NCBI GenBank assembly: GCA_015490535.1
Contig: WFXP01000170.1
Span: 1-45,578, forward strand
Reading direction: 5' to 3'
Source of the DNA: Gammaproteobacteria bacterium
GTDB taxonomy: Bacteria > Pseudomonadota > Gammaproteobacteria > Thiohalospirales > Thiohalospiraceae
DNA length: 45,578 bases
How positions within the stretch are numbered: the stretch's first letter is position 1; every line of letters begins with the position of its first letter. Below, piece by piece: positions 21,047 through 30,615 of the stretch. The notes beneath the pieces are model-generated. The model did no database searches, was not told the DNA's origin, and saw only the letters and a list, made by a program, of their open reading frames with translations. The translations under genes and the position numbers were made by a program.

Positions 21047-23755
21047 TCAGCTCAGTCTGCCGTGGCAGCGCTTGTACTTCTTTCCCGACCCGCAGGGACA
21101 GGGCTCGTTGCGCCCGATCTTGCGCCCTTCGCGCACAAACGGGGCGTGCCTCTCCTGCCGATCCTCGGGGGGTGGTTCCCCGGCTCCGGACAGGGCGGAC
21201 GCCTGGGCATGCTGGTAGTTCAACTCCACCTGCCGGCGGCGCCGCTCCTCCACCGCCTCCACATCCTCGGGGGCGCGTACCTGAACCTTGCTCAATACCG
21301 AGATGGTCTCATGTTTGATCCGGTCCAGCAACCGGTTGAACAGTTCGAACGCCTCCCGCTTGAACTCCTGGGTGGGATTCTTCTGGGCGTAGCCACGCAG
21401 ATGGATCCCCTGGCGCAGGTAGTCCATGGCCGCCAGGTGCTCCTTCCAGGCGGTATCCAGCACCTGCAGCATGGCGGCCTTCTCGAACTGGCGCAGCACC
21501 TCGCTGCCCGCCAGCTGCTCCTTGGCCGCATACTCCTTCTCCAGCTCCTCCAGGATGCGCTCGCGCAGACCCTCCTCATGCAGGGATTCGTCGGCATCCA
21601 GCCACCCCTGCAGATCCAGCTTGAGGCCAAACTCGCTCTCCAGCGCCTGCTCCAGGCCGGGGATGTCCCACTGCTCGTCTATGCTCTGGGGCGGAACATA
21701 GGTGTCGATGAGGCTGTTGACCACATCGTAGCGGATGTCGGAGATGGTTTCGGAGATGTCGTCGCTCTCCATCAGCTCGCTGCGCTGCTCGTAGATCACC
21801 TTGCGCTGGTCGTTGGCCACGTCGTCATACTCGAGCAGCTGCTTGCGGATGTCGAAGTTGCGCCCCTCCACCTTGCGCTGGGCGTTCTCTATGGCCTTGG
21901 TCACCCAGGGGTGCTCGATGGCCTCCCCCTCCTGCATGCCCAGCTTCTGCATGATGGCCGCCACCCGCTCGGAGGCGAAGATGCGCATCAGGTTGTCCTC
22001 CAGCGCCAGGTAGAAGCGGCTGGATCCGGGATCCCCCTGCCGCCCGGAACGGCCACGCAGCTGGTTGTCGATACGGCGCGATTCGTGGCGCTCGGTGCCG
22101 ATGATGTGCAGGCCTCCCGCCTTGATGACCTGGTCGTGACGCTTCTGCCAGCGCTCACGCGCCTCCTGGCGGGCCTGCTCATCATCCTCCGGCAGCTTCT
22201 TGAGCTCCGCCTCCAGATTGCCGCCCAGCACGATGTCGGTACCGCGGCCCGCCATGTTGGTGGCGATGGTCACCGCGCCGGGGCAGCCGGCCTGGGCCAC
22301 GATCTCCGCCTCACGCTCATGCTGCTTGGCGTTCAGCACCTCATGCTTGATGCCGGCTTTTTTCAGCATCCCCGAGAGGTACTCGGAGGTCTCGATGGAG
22401 GTGGTCCCCACCAGCACCGGCTGCTGGCGCTTGACGCAATCCTTGATGTCCTCTATGACCGAGTCAAACTTCTCACGCTGGGTCATGTAGATCAGATCAC
22501 CGAAATCGACCCTCCCCACCGGCTTGTTGGTGGGGATCACCGCCACTTCGAGATCGTAGATCTGCTGGAACTCGTAGGCCTCGGTGTCCGCGGTACCGGT
22601 CATTCCGGCCAGCTTGTCATACATGCGGAAGTAGTTCTGGAAGGTGATGGAGGCCAGGGTCTGGTTCTCCTGCTGGATGGGAACCCCCTCCTTGGCCTCC
22701 ACCGCCTGGTGCAGCCCCTCGGACCAGCGCCGTCCCGGCATGGTGCGCCCGGTGAACTCGTCCACGATTACGATCTGGCCGTTCTGGACAATATAGTCCA
22801 CATTGCGCTGGAACAGGGCGTGGGCGCGCAGGGCCGCCATCAGATGGTGCATCAGGCCGATGTTGGATGTGTCGTACAGGCTTTCGTTCTCTTTCAGCAG
22901 GCCGGCCTCGATCATCAGCTGCTCCACCCGCTGGTGGCCGGCCTCGGTCAGGAACACCTGCTTGCTCTTCTCGTCCACCGAGAAATCGCCCGGGCCGTCC
23001 TCCTCCTCCTGTTTCTCCAGGTTGGGGATCAGTTTATCGATGCTTACATACAGCTCCGAGCTGTCCTCCGCCGGACCGGAGATGATCAGGGGGGTGCGCG
23101 CCTCGTCGATGAGTATGGAGTCCACCTCGTCCACGATGGCGTAGTTCAGGCCGCGCTGTACCTGCTCCTCGCGGCTGAAGGCCATGTTGTCGCGCAGATA
23201 GTCGAACCCGAACTCGTTGTTGGTGCCGTAGGTCACATCCGCGGCGTAGGCCTCGCGGCGCGCCGCGTTGTCCATGCCGGAAACCACCACGCCGGTGGTG
23301 AGCCCCAGGAACTCGTAGAGCTTACCCATCCACTCGGCATCGCGGCGCGCCAGATAGTCGTTTACCGTCACCACATGCACCCCCTTGCCGGGCAGTGCAT
23401 TGAGATATACCGCCAGAGTGGCCACCAGGGTCTTGCCCTCGCCGGTGCGCATCTCCGCGATCTTCCCCTCGTGCAGCACCATGCCGCCGATCAGCTGCAC
23501 GTCGAAATGGCGCATGTCGAGCACCCTCTTGCCCGCCTCCCGCACCACCGCGAAAGCCTCCGGCAACAGATCATCCAGGCTCTCGCCATCCGCCAGCCGC
23601 TGGCGGAACTGGTCGGTCCTGGCGCGCAGCTCGCTGTCGCTCAGGGCTGCGACCTCCTCTTCCAGGGAGTTGATCCGGACGACAATCTTGTTCAGCCGCT
23701 TGAGCAGACGGTCGTTACGGCTGCCGAAAATCCTGTTGAGTACCTTGGTTACCAT
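21047..23755 (-). CDS. secA: Preprotein translocase ATPase SecA
   Basis: SecA is the motor ATPase that pushes unfolded proteins through SecYEG. The 902-residue protein has the Walker A segment [11 protein letters not shown] (GEGKT at 105-109), DEVD (209-212), the preprotein crosslinking region, helicase-like motifs ([20 protein letters not shown]), and the C-terminal zinc finger [18 protein letters not shown] that binds SecB and lipids. It lies between the M23 peptidase and argJ. The 798 bases upstream hold two repeat elements, so its promoter is either within these or shortly before the ATG. Confidence 0.98.
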   Translation of the reverse strand: MVTKVLNRIFGSRNDRLLKRLNKIVVRINSLEEEVAALSDSELRARTDQFRQRLADGESLDDLLPEAFAVVREAGKRVLDMRHFDVQLIGGMVLHEGKIAEMRTGEGKTLVATLAVYLNALPGKGVHVVTVNDYLARRDAEWMGKLYEFLGLTTGVVVSGMDNAARREAYAADVTYGTNNEFGFDYLRDNMAFSREEQVQRGLNYAIVDEVDSILIDEARTPLIISGPAEDSSELYVSIDKLIPNLEKQEEEDGPGDFSVDEKSKQVFLTEAGHQRVEQLMIEAGLLKENESLYDTSNIGLMHHLMAALRAHALFQRNVDYIVQNGQIVIVDEFTGRTMPGRRWSEGLHQAVEAKEGVPIQQENQTLASITFQNYFRMYDKLAGMTGTADTEAYEFQQIYDLEVAVIPTNKPVGRVDFGDLIYMTQREKFDSVIEDIKDCVKRQQPVLVGTTSIETSEYLSGMLKKAGIKHEVLNAKQHEREAEIVAQAGCPGAVTIATNMAGRGTDIVLGGNLEAELKKLPEDDEQARQEARERWQKRHDQVIKAGGLHIIGTERHESRRIDNQLRGRSGRQGDPGSSRFYLALEDNLMRIFASERVAAIMQKLGMQEGEAIEHPWVTKAIENAQRKVEGRNFDIRKQLLEYDDVANDQRKVIYEQRSELMESDDISETISDIRYDVVNSLIDTYVPPQSIDEQWDIPGLEQALESEFGLKLDLQGWLDADESLHEEGLRERILEELEKEYAAKEQLAGSEVLRQFEKAAMLQVLDTAWKEHLAAMDYLRQGIHLRGYAQKNPTQEFKREAFELFNRLLDRIKHETISVLSKVQVRAPEDVEAVEERRRRQVELNYQHAQASALSGAGEPPPEDRQERHAPFVREGRKIGRNEPCPCGSGKKYKRCHGRLS

Positions 23756-23924
23756 TGGGTGCCCGTACCGTTGGTCTAGGGAGGATCAATGATACAGCAT
23801 TAGTGCCTGCTTGACATAAGAGGGGGGATGTCCCGGACCATCGACTCCGGGGTTCACGGTTGGACGATACCGGAGGGAAAAGGTTCGCTACGGGCCGCGC
23901 GGGGAAAAACGCCCCTCCCTGCCG
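23756..23924. other. Region upstream of secA before the R1 element
   Basis: No gene is supported here. It probably holds the secA promoter and leader; no convincing -35/-10 pair was recognised. Confidence 0.4.
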
Positions 23925-24257
23925 GCACTCTTTCAAGGTAAAGGTAATAAATCAGGATGGCCTTCCTCTAATCGTATGGGTGAAACGGTAAATCACCGCG
24001 TAGCGGCTCCGTCCTTGACAGGCAGAATGCACGCCACATACTCGGTAGCCATGAGGGGATTGGGGCCGTCTGGCCGGGAACCTGGGTGATATCCACCACC
24101 TGCGCAAATTGCAACTGCTCCGGCTATCCCAAAGTGCCCCAATCCCCTCATGCCGACCATCTTCCGGCGTGCATTCTGCCTGTCAAGGATGATTTACCAT
24201 TTCACCCATACGATTAGAGGAAGGCCATCCTGATTTATTAACTTGACGGAGTGCTAG
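23925..24257. mobile_element. R1 palindromic element, copy b (secA / M23 gap)
   Basis: The left end ACTCTTTCAAGG...AATCAGGATGG and right end CCATCCTGATTT...GACGGAGTGCTAG are inverted repeats. Inside lie further concentric arms: CCTCTAATCGTATGGGTGAA and its inverse, GACAGGCAGAATGCACGCC and its inverse, and AGGGGATTGGGG and its inverse. A 16-base block (CGCGTAGCGGCTCCG) occurs only in the left arm, and the ACATA end of the core is also on the left. No transposase gene is present. The design fits a non-autonomous, MITE-like element. Confidence 0.85.
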
Positions 24258-24524
24258 TACTCCGTCAAGGTTATAACTTAGGATGCAGAGCTTCCCAAAC
24301 CGGCCAAGGCAAGGCGTACTCCGCAGGGAATGGCATGCCCTTTCCAAGGAGTGCAACGCAGCATTGGCCGGTTTGGGAACCTCCCTTCGGGCCGGGCAGG
24401 AGGCGGTCATCTGCGGTGTTGCGCTCCCTTGAATTAGCTATGGCTAGTCCTGCGGTCGCGCGCCTGGCAGATGACCGCTTCCTGACCGGCTGCACCCTGA
24501 GTTATAACCTTGACGGAGTACTAG
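24254..24524. mobile_element. Second element with R1-type ends but another interior
   Basis: Ends CTAGTACTCCGTCAAGGTTA and its inverse TAACCTTGACGGAGTACTAG are exact terminal inverted repeats like those of R1. The interior is unrelated and holds two stem-loops: CCCAAACCGGCCAA (from 24292) with TTGGCCGGTTTGGG (near 24363), and GCGGTCATCTGC with GCAGATGACCGC. It shares its left CTAG with the right end of the R1 copy beside it, so one element seems to have inserted at the end of the other. No coding capacity was recognised. Confidence 0.8.
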
Positions 24525-24553
24525 AACACCGCCCGCCGCTGGACTCCGGAGTC

Positions 24554-25489
24554 TCAGTTTGCCGCCCGGATATATCTGGCCGGATTCACGGCGCGACCAT
24601 TCCGCAGCACCTCGAAATGGACATGGGGACCGGTGGAGCGCCCGGTGGAACCCATCTCCGCTATCACCTGCCCCTTTTTCACCGCCTCCCCCACCTTGAC
24701 CAGAATCTTGCGGTTGTGGCCGTAACGGGTCAGATAACCGTTACCGTGATTCAGCTCCACCAGTCTCCCGTATCCCGAGCGGTTCCCGGCCCAGGTCACC
24801 ACACCCGCCGCCGTAGCCACCACCGGAGAGCCCTCCTTGCCCGCGAAATCCACGCCAGCATGGAAATCCCGCCGCCCGCTGAACGGATCTGTCCTCATTC
24901 CGTAACGGGAGGAGAGCCAGCCCTGCACCACCGGTCGCCCCGCCGGAAGCACCTCCTCCTGCAGACTGCGATTCATCAGAACCGACTCCAGCACCTCCAG
25001 CTGGCTGCTGCGATCCTCCAGCTGCCGGGAGAGCCGCTCCAGCTCCTCCATGAAGTCGGGGGGCTCGATGGCGCTCTGTCCCGCGGCACTGGTCGGCCCG
25101 CCCTGGGCCGGGAGGTGCTCGAAGTCAAACTCTCCGCTGTCCAGTCGCGCCATCTTGACCAGCCGCTGTCCCAGCGCCTCGAGGCGAATGATCTGGGCCT
25201 GCATCTGCCCCAGTCGGCGGGACATGGCATTTACGTTGTCCTGCGCCTTCTGGCGCAGCCGCGACAGCTCCTCGCGCTGCCGCTCGAGCTCGCTCTGCCA
25301 GTGCCGGGCCATCTCCTCCGGCTGCTGTCCGGCCCCGGCCGCCCCGAACCGGTAACCCACGGCTGCCGCCGCCAACGTCACAACAAAAAAGGCCCCGATA
25401 AGCAGCAGGGCCCTTGTCCTGTAGATCGCCTGGGGTGAAACCGCGCTGGTGGAGTGTTTCAGATACCTGGAATTTACTTTTATTTGCAT
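24554..25489 (-). CDS. Membrane-anchored M23 family (LytM) peptidase
   Basis: The 311-residue protein has one N-terminal membrane helix (about 27-46, ALLLIGAFFVVTLAAAAVGY), a periplasmic coiled coil (about 55-110), and a C-terminal LytM/peptidase M23 domain with zinc ligand motifs HAGVDFAG and HVHFEV. This fold cuts peptidoglycan cross-bridges or activates amidases. Both zinc motifs look intact, so activity is plausible. ATG at 25489 is chosen over GTG at 25495 because GGGAG lies seven bases upstream. M23 genes beside dciA and secA are common in gammaproteobacteria. It diverges from dciA; its 3' end is 30 bases from a repeat element. Confidence 0.88.
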   Translation of the reverse strand: MQIKVNSRYLKHSTSAVSPQAIYRTRALLLIGAFFVVTLAAAAVGYRFGAAGAGQQPEEMARHWQSELERQREELSRLRQKAQDNVNAMSRRLGQMQAQIIRLEALGQRLVKMARLDSGEFDFEHLPAQGGPTSAAGQSAIEPPDFMEELERLSRQLEDRSSQLEVLESVLMNRSLQEEVLPAGRPVVQGWLSSRYGMRTDPFSGRRDFHAGVDFAGKEGSPVVATAAGVVTWAGNRSGYGRLVELNHGNGYLTRYGHNRKILVKVGEAVKKGQVIAEMGSTGRSTGPHVHFEVLRNGRAVNPARYIRAAN

Positions 25490-25550
25490 TGTCACTCCCG
25501 TTCGACAAGGGTGCAGTGTAACCGACGGGGCCAGCGCTGGTGAGATGCTA

Positions 25551-25556
25551 TATAAT
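25551..25556 (+). promoter_or_regulatory. Possible -10 box of dciA
   Basis: TATAAT inside an AT-rich TATATAATATAT run lies 43 bases before the dciA start. No good -35 is seen at the expected distance. Confidence 0.3.
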
Positions 25557-25599
25557 ATATCGCACCATCCTGTGCTCCACTTGAACCGGAACCCGGCCG

Positions 25600-26115
25600 A
25601 TGAGCTCTTCAGGAACCTTTCGCACTCTGGCCCACTCTTCCCCCCCCGAACTTGCGGAACTGATGCGGCGCAGCCGGCAGCTGCAGCTGGTGGCGCGGCG
25701 AGTCAGGAATCTCCTCCCCGCGGCCCTTGCCAGAGAGTGCCAGCCGGGCAACGTGGTCAATGATACCCTATATCTGTACGTGAGTTCACCTGTATGGGCC
25801 ACCAGGTTACGCTACCTGGCGCCCGAGCTGGTAAAAGAGCTGCGGCTGCGGCCCGAGATGGGGCGGATCAGCAAGATTCGCATTGTGGTCCAACCGGAGG
25901 CGATCATTCAGGAAGAGGTTCCCGCCGCGCCGCCACCGCAGATATCGCCGGCGAATGCCGAGCTTCTGGATCAGGCGGCGGCAACGGCGGCAACGCCCAG
26001 GCTCTCCGCCGCCCTGCGGCGGCTTGCCCGGCGCGGGGGAGACGACCGCGCAACCGTTCGGAACCCCCCTGAAATCGGTCGGTTCAAGGCGAAAAACGGG
26101 CGTTTACGAGGGTGA
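25600..26115 (+). CDS. dciA: DciA-like (DUF721) protein with repeat-derived C-terminus
   Basis: The 171-residue product has the DUF721/DciA core (about 20-95: SRQLQLVARRVRNLLPAAL, VNDTLYLYVSSPVWATRLRYL, IRIVVQ). DciA proteins load or operate the replicative helicase DnaB in bacteria lacking DnaC. A low-complexity Ala/Pro/Arg tail follows. The last 16 or so residues (from PPEIGRFKAKNGRLRG) are read from the R2 repeat, which begins at 26066 and supplies the stop codon. The native end has therefore probably been replaced. It diverges from the M23 peptidase and converges on recN. Confidence 0.75.
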   Translation: MSSSGTFRTLAHSSPPELAELMRRSRQLQLVARRVRNLLPAALARECQPGNVVNDTLYLYVSSPVWATRLRYLAPELVKELRLRPEMGRISKIRIVVQPEAIIQEEVPAAPPPQISPANAELLDQAAATAATPRLSAALRRLARRGGDDRATVRNPPEIGRFKAKNGRLRG

Positions 26116-26159
26116 ATGACCATTTTTCGACGCAGCAATGGTAGAAGCTGAACAGTTAC
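26066..26159. repeat. R2 repeat copy 2 at the dciA 3' end
   Basis: From CCCCTGAAATCGGTCGGTTC through GCGAAAAACGGGCGTTTACG to GAACAGTTAC this matches the reverse complement of the repeat at 4073-4193, with a deletion near its right part. It overlaps the last codons of dciA and reaches toward the recN 3' end. Confidence 0.75.
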
Positions 26160-26214
26160 GCAGCCGCTGCCGAGGGCTTTCTCCTCCACCCACGGGAAGC
26201 TGAGCCTGCGCCGC

Positions 26215-27894
26215 TCAGCCGGAAGCCTGTCCGCGCTCCATCATCTCGCGGGCGTGGGAGATGGTCTGTCCGGTAATCTTCACCCCTCCCAGCATCCGGG
26301 CCAGCTCCTCCACGCGCTGCTCCCGGCCCAGGGGGCGGACATCCGTGCGGCTCCCGCCGGCGCCGCTCCGCTTGCTCACCAGCAGGTGGTGGTGGGCCTG
26401 GGCCGCCACCTGCGGCTGGTGGGTAACGCAGATCACCTGGCAGTGACGCCCCAGGATCCGTAGCTGGCGCCCCACTATCTCGGCGACTCCGCCCCCGATC
26501 CCCACATCCACCTCGTCAAATACCAGGGTGGGGATGCTGGCGCTCTGCGCCGTGACCACCTGGATCGCCAGGCTGATGCGCGCCAGCTCGCCGCCGGATG
26601 CCACCTTCGCCAGGGGCTGCAGCGGCTGGCCCGGATTGGCGGCCACCCAGAACTCCACCTGCTCCCGCCCGGAGGCCGAGGGTTCGCCCGATTCCTGCGG
26701 AACCAGCCGGATCTCGAACCGCCCCCCCTCCATTCCCAGCTGCTGCATGTTGCCGGTCACCGCCTCGCCCAGCCTGCGCGCCGCCTCGCGGCGGCAGCCG
26801 GTCAGCTCGGACGCCGCCTCATCGTACTCCGCGAGGAGGGCGTTCAACCCGTCGCGCAGCTCCCGGGAGCGTGTTTCGGACTGCTCCAGCTCCAGCAGCT
26901 CCTGCTGCAGTTGCGGCAACAGGGGGGGCAGCTCCTCCGGCTCCAGGCGGTGCTTGCGGGCCAGCTGGTGGATGGTGGCCAGACGCTCCTCCACCCACTG
27001 CAGGCGCTGCGGATTGAGTTCGATGGCGGCGATGCTGCGGTGCAGCTCGCCCGCCGCCTCCTCCACCTGGATGGAGGCCCCGTTCAGCAGCTCCAGCACC
27101 CCCTGCAGGGATTGGTCCATCTCCTGCAGGGGCTCCAGCAGCCGGACTATGCGCGCCAGCAGGGTGGAGACCGAACTCTCCTCGCCCTCGTGGAGCAGCT
27201 CCAGCGCCTGCCGGCACTCCCCGAGCAGCTGGCTGGCGTTGGCCAGGCGGTGGTGCTCCCGCTCCAGTTCCGCCACTTCACCCTGCGCCAGGGCGAGCGC
27301 CTCCAGCTCCTGGATCTGGTAACGCAGCAGATCCATGCGTGCATCCCGCTCCTGACCCGCCCCCTGCAGCCGCGCCAGCCGTTCGTTCAGCTCCTGCCAG
27401 CGCCGCCGCAGCTGCGCCAGCCGCTCCAGTAGCGGCCGATGTCCACCGTAGCCATCCAGCAGCTGACGCTGCATGCCGCGGCGCATCAGGGACTGGTGCT
27501 CGTGCTGGCCGTGGATGTCCACCAGCATCTCCCCCAGCTCCCGCATCTGCTGCAGGGTGGCCGGTCGCCCGTTGATGTAACCCCTGGAGCGGCCGTCACC
27601 GGTGATCACGCGGCGGATCTGGCAGGCGGTCTCCTCCTCCAGGTCGTGCTCCGCCAACCACTGCCACACCTCCGGGCAATCTCCCAGCTCGAACTCGATG
27701 CCGATTTCCGCGCGCTTCGCCCCCTGGCGGATCAGGCCGCTGTCCGCCCGGTTGCCCAGGCACAAACCCAGCGCATCCAGCAGGATGGATTTCCCGGCCC
27801 CGGTCTCACCGGTCAATACGCTCATCCCCTGCTGCAGCTCCAGTTCCACCTGCTCCACGAGAGCAAAATCGCGTATCTGCAGGGCGGTCAGCAT
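26215..27894 (-). CDS. recN: DNA repair protein RecN
   Basis: RecN is an SMC-like ATPase acting in double-strand break repair. The 559-residue protein has an N-terminal ATPase half with Walker A GETGAGKS (29-36) and DIHGQHEHQSLM, a long coiled coil (about 150-350), and a C-terminal half with VASGGELARISLA (signature) and LVFDEVDVGIGG (Walker B). The start ATG at 27894 lies 10 bases after nadK. RecN is SOS-controlled in Escherichia coli, but I found no CTGT-N8-ACAG LexA box before recN or nadK. Confidence 0.96.
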   Translation of the reverse strand: MLTALQIRDFALVEQVELELQQGMSVLTGETGAGKSILLDALGLCLGNRADSGLIRQGAKRAEIGIEFELGDCPEVWQWLAEHDLEEETACQIRRVITGDGRSRGYINGRPATLQQMRELGEMLVDIHGQHEHQSLMRRGMQRQLLDGYGGHRPLLERLAQLRRRWQELNERLARLQGAGQERDARMDLLRYQIQELEALALAQGEVAELEREHHRLANASQLLGECRQALELLHEGEESSVSTLLARIVRLLEPLQEMDQSLQGVLELLNGASIQVEEAAGELHRSIAAIELNPQRLQWVEERLATIHQLARKHRLEPEELPPLLPQLQQELLELEQSETRSRELRDGLNALLAEYDEAASELTGCRREAARRLGEAVTGNMQQLGMEGGRFEIRLVPQESGEPSASGREQVEFWVAANPGQPLQPLAKVASGGELARISLAIQVVTAQSASIPTLVFDEVDVGIGGGVAEIVGRQLRILGRHCQVICVTHQPQVAAQAHHHLLVSKRSGAGGSRTDVRPLGREQRVEELARMLGGVKITGQTISHAREMMERGQASG

Positions 27895-27904
27895 CCTTGC
27901 ACCG

Positions 27905-28789
27905 CTAGGCGAGCCGCCGGCCCCAGTGCAGCTTGGCGCGCAGCAGCTCGAAGTGATCGTGTCCCGCGGGGTGGATCAGGCGCACCGGCTCGGGATTGGT
28001 GTGGATGACCACCCGGTCCCCGGCGGTCAGTCCCAGGTTGACCTGTCCGTCGCAGGTGACCTGCGCATAGGGCTGGCTCTGCTCCGCGACCACCACCTCC
28101 ACGGTACTGCTGCTGTGCACCACGATGGGCCGGTTACTCATGGTGTGGGGACAGATGGGGACCAGCACCAGCGCCTCCAGGCTCGGATAGAGGATCGGGC
28201 CGCCTCCGGACAGGGCGTAGGCGGTGGAGCCGGTGGGGGTGGAGACGATCAATCCGTCCGCCCGGATGGTGTTGACATAGACTCCGTTGATGGATGTCTC
28301 CATCTCGATCATGCGCGCTATGTCCCACTTGTGGACCACCACGTCGTTGAAGGCGCTGCTCTCCGAGATCACCTCTCCGTCACGCGTGATGGCGGCATGC
28401 AGCAGGCAGCGCTCCTCCTCCTGGTAGTTGCCGGCCAGCACCTCGTCGAGACAGTGCGCCATACAGTCCGGTGAGATGTCCGCCAGAAATCCGAGATGGC
28501 CGAGATTGATGCCGAGCAGGGGCACGCTGTGGCCGGCCAGGGAGCGCACCGCATTCAGCAGGGTGCCGTCCCCGCCCACCACGATCACCAGATCACAGGA
28601 GCTGCCCAGCCGGGTACGGCTGGCGGTCTCCAGGCCCAGCCCTTGGACCACCTCCGCCGTGGCCTCGTCCAGCAGGATCTTCCGCCCGCGCTGGCGCAGA
28701 TATCCGACCAGCCTGGTGAGGGTCTCCTCCACACCGGAGTCGCTGTACTTGCCAATCAGTCCGATGGTGGAAAACGGATCCTGCTGCAT
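27905..28789 (-). CDS. nadK: NAD kinase
   Basis: NAD kinase phosphorylates NAD to NADP in the cytoplasm. The 294-residue product contains the family motifs VVGGDGTLLNAVR (GGDGT), LGINLGHLGFLADI, NDVVVHKWDIARM and VSTPTGSTAYALSGGGPI. ATG at 28789 (MQQDPFSTIGLIGKY) is chosen because AGGAGGC lies just upstream; a longer frame adds 15 unlike residues. It is followed after 10 bases by recN, and this pair is common in gammaproteobacteria. Heat-shock gene hrcA or grpE, sometimes next door, is absent, but cbpA lies divergently upstream. Confidence 0.96.
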   Translation of the reverse strand: MQQDPFSTIGLIGKYSDSGVEETLTRLVGYLRQRGRKILLDEATAEVVQGLGLETASRTRLGSSCDLVIVVGGDGTLLNAVRSLAGHSVPLLGINLGHLGFLADISPDCMAHCLDEVLAGNYQEEERCLLHAAITRDGEVISESSAFNDVVVHKWDIARMIEMETSINGVYVNTIRADGLIVSTPTGSTAYALSGGGPILYPSLEALVLVPICPHTMSNRPIVVHSSSTVEVVVAEQSQPYAQVTCDGQVNLGLTAGDRVVIHTNPEPVRLIHPAGHDHFELLRAKLHWGRRLA

Positions 28790-28974
28790 GAAAGCCTCCT
28801 GCCCGCAAAAACAGCCCTCACCGGATTCCGGCAAGAGCGATCATCCGGACAAACTTAGCACGATGCCACGGCCGCGCCAACTGTTGCCGGAGCTTTCCCG
28901 GCGACGGCCCGCCGTCTCCGGTTGAAATCGGTTCAATCACCACTATTACTTCTATGGGTCTGTCCGAAACGGGG

Positions 28975-29243
28975 GGTCTTCCCCCAATCGGGTGGGTAAA
29001 ATGGCAAATCACTGCGTAGCGGCCTCGTCCTTGACAGGCGGAATGCGCGTCACATACCCGGTAACCAGAAGGGGATTGGGGCCGTCTGGCTGGAGACCAC
29101 CGGATATCCACCACCTGCGCCAATTGCAACAGGTCCGGCTATCCCAAAGTCTCCCCAATCCCCGTGGGCCGACCATCTTCCGGCGTGCATTCCGCCTGTC
29201 CAGGATGGTTCGCCATTTTGCCCACACTATTGGGGGAAGACCC
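28975..29243. mobile_element. R1 palindromic element, copy c (nadK / cbpA gap)
   Basis: GGTCTTCCCCCAATCGGGTG and its inverse at the right form the outer arms. The inner arms (CCTTGACAGGCGGAATGC, GGGGATTGGGG) and the core match the other copies, with the same orientation as copy b (marker block and ACATA end both on the left). The CTAG/TTTCAAGG outermost ends are missing. It fills about half of the 558-base gap between divergent nadK and cbpA. The rest shows no gene. Confidence 0.82.
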
Positions 29244-29347
29244 GAAACGAAAAGGGGTACCGGGTGAAATACCGCTGCCGACGGAGGGTGGACTCACACG
29301 GCGTTTCACCAGGTTGACAGGGCCACGTTCCCCGAAGAGGAGCTTAG

Positions 29348-30292
29348 ATGGAGTTCAAAGACTACTACGAGATCATGGGTGTGGCGCGTGACGCCTCCCA
29401 GGAGGAGATCAAGCGCGCCTATCGCAGGTTGGCGCGCAAGTATCATCCCGATGTAAGCAAGGAGGCGGATGCGGAGACCCGTTTCAAGGAGGTGGGCGAG
29501 GCGTACGAGGTGCTCAAGGATCCGGAAAAACGGGCCGCCTACGATCGGCTGGGGGCCAACTGGAAGGCGGGCCAGGAGTTCCATCCCCCGCCCGGGTGGG
29601 ATGCCGGATTCGAGTTTCGCGGCGGAGGATTCACCGCCGGCGACACCTCCGCCTTCAGCGACTTCTTCGACGCCCTGTTCGGACGAGGCTTTGCGGGGGC
29701 CGGGGAGAGACATGCCGCCTATCACGCAAGGGGGGAGGATCACCACGCCAGGATTCTCATCGACCTGGAGGATGCCTTCCACGGCGCCAACCGCACCATC
29801 ACCCTGCAGCTCCCCGAACTGGATGCACGCGGCCATCTGCGCACCAGGCAGCGGACTCTCAAGGTGCACATCCCCAGGGGAGTGCGGCAGGGACAGCGGA
29901 TCCGGCTCGCCGGGCAGGGCGCTCCCGGCACGGGTGGCGGGCCGGCGGGTGACCTCTATCTGGAGGTGGAGTTCAAGCCCCACCCCTTCTACCGTGTTGA
30001 GGAGCGTGATCTCTACCTGGACCTCCCCCTGGCCCCCTGGGAGGCCGCGCTGGGGGCGAAGGTGAAGGTCCCCACGCCGGGCGGGGTGGTGGACCTGAGC
30101 ATCCCCCCCAACTCCGGTAGCGGCCGCAGACTGCGGCTGAAGGGACGCGGCATACCCGGCAGACCGGCGGGTGACCTCTATGTGGTGCTCCGGATCGCGC
30201 TCCCCCCCGCGGACAGTCCACGGGCCAGGGAGCTCTACCGCAGGATGGAGCGGGAGATGAACTTCAATCCACGCGCCAAGCTGGGGGTGTAG
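29348..30292 (+). CDS. cbpA: DnaJ-like co-chaperone CbpA
   Basis: CbpA is a DnaJ paralogue that stimulates DnaK and binds curved DNA. The 314-residue protein has an N-terminal J domain (DYYEIMGVARDASQEEIKRA; HPD at 33-35), a Gly/Phe-rich linker, and C-terminal substrate-binding domains (KVHIPRGVRQGQRIRLAGQG; LPLAPWEAALGAKVKVPTP) without the zinc finger of DnaJ, as expected for CbpA. A GAGGAG ribosome binding site lies eight bases upstream. It is followed two bases later by cbpM, its usual inhibitor gene. Confidence 0.95.
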   Translation: MEFKDYYEIMGVARDASQEEIKRAYRRLARKYHPDVSKEADAETRFKEVGEAYEVLKDPEKRAAYDRLGANWKAGQEFHPPPGWDAGFEFRGGGFTAGDTSAFSDFFDALFGRGFAGAGERHAAYHARGEDHHARILIDLEDAFHGANRTITLQLPELDARGHLRTRQRTLKVHIPRGVRQGQRIRLAGQGAPGTGGGPAGDLYLEVEFKPHPFYRVEERDLYLDLPLAPWEAALGAKVKVPTPGGVVDLSIPPNSGSGRRLRLKGRGIPGRPAGDLYVVLRIALPPADSPRARELYRRMEREMNFNPRAKLGV

Positions 30293-30294
30293 CC

Positions 30295-30615
30295 ATGAGT
30301 AACGAGATGCTTCCGGTTATGACCGGCATGCTGCTGGACGAGGAGAACACCGTAACCCTGGCCGAACTGTGCCACGCCTGCGCGGTCCATGCCGAGTGGA
30401 TCCTGGAACTGGTGGATGAGGGTGTGCTGGAGCCGATGAGCGGCCCGGCGGGCCGGTACCGCTTTCCCGCGGTGAGTCTGCAGCGGGCGCTGACCGTACG
30501 CCATCTGCAACGTGACCTGGGGATCAACCTCGCCGGCGCCGCGCTGGTAATGGATCTGATGGACGAGATCCGGGTCCTGCGCGCCCGCCTGCGGATCGTG
30601 GAACATGAACGCTGA
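30295..30615 (+). CDS. cbpM: Chaperone modulatory protein CbpM
   Basis: CbpM is a small MerR-like helical protein that binds the J domain of CbpA and inhibits both its co-chaperone and DNA-binding functions. The 106-residue product has the CbpM pattern (VTLAELCHACAVHAEWILEL, VDEGVLEP, FPAVSLQRALTVRHLQRDLG, followed by LAGAALVMDLMDEI). The position directly after cbpA supports the call. Its last 11 bases overlap the start of the M48 peptidase gene, an arrangement that couples translation. Confidence 0.9.
   Translation: MSNEMLPVMTGMLLDEENTVTLAELCHACAVHAEWILELVDEGVLEPMSGPAGRYRFPAVSLQRALTVRHLQRDLGINLAGAALVMDLMDEIRVLRARLRIVEHER

Noticed and set aside
20867-23779. A plus-strand open frame of 970 codons opposite secA
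   Set aside because: The same codon-mirror effect; secA is certain and the antisense product has low-complexity Leu/His/Gln content.
23925-24524. Possible CRISPR array or tandem repeat
   Set aside because: The repeats are inverted and not direct, spacing is not regular and no cas genes are present.
27880-28834. A LexA box controlling nadK-recN
   Set aside because: No CTGT-N8-ACAG palindrome was found in the region read.
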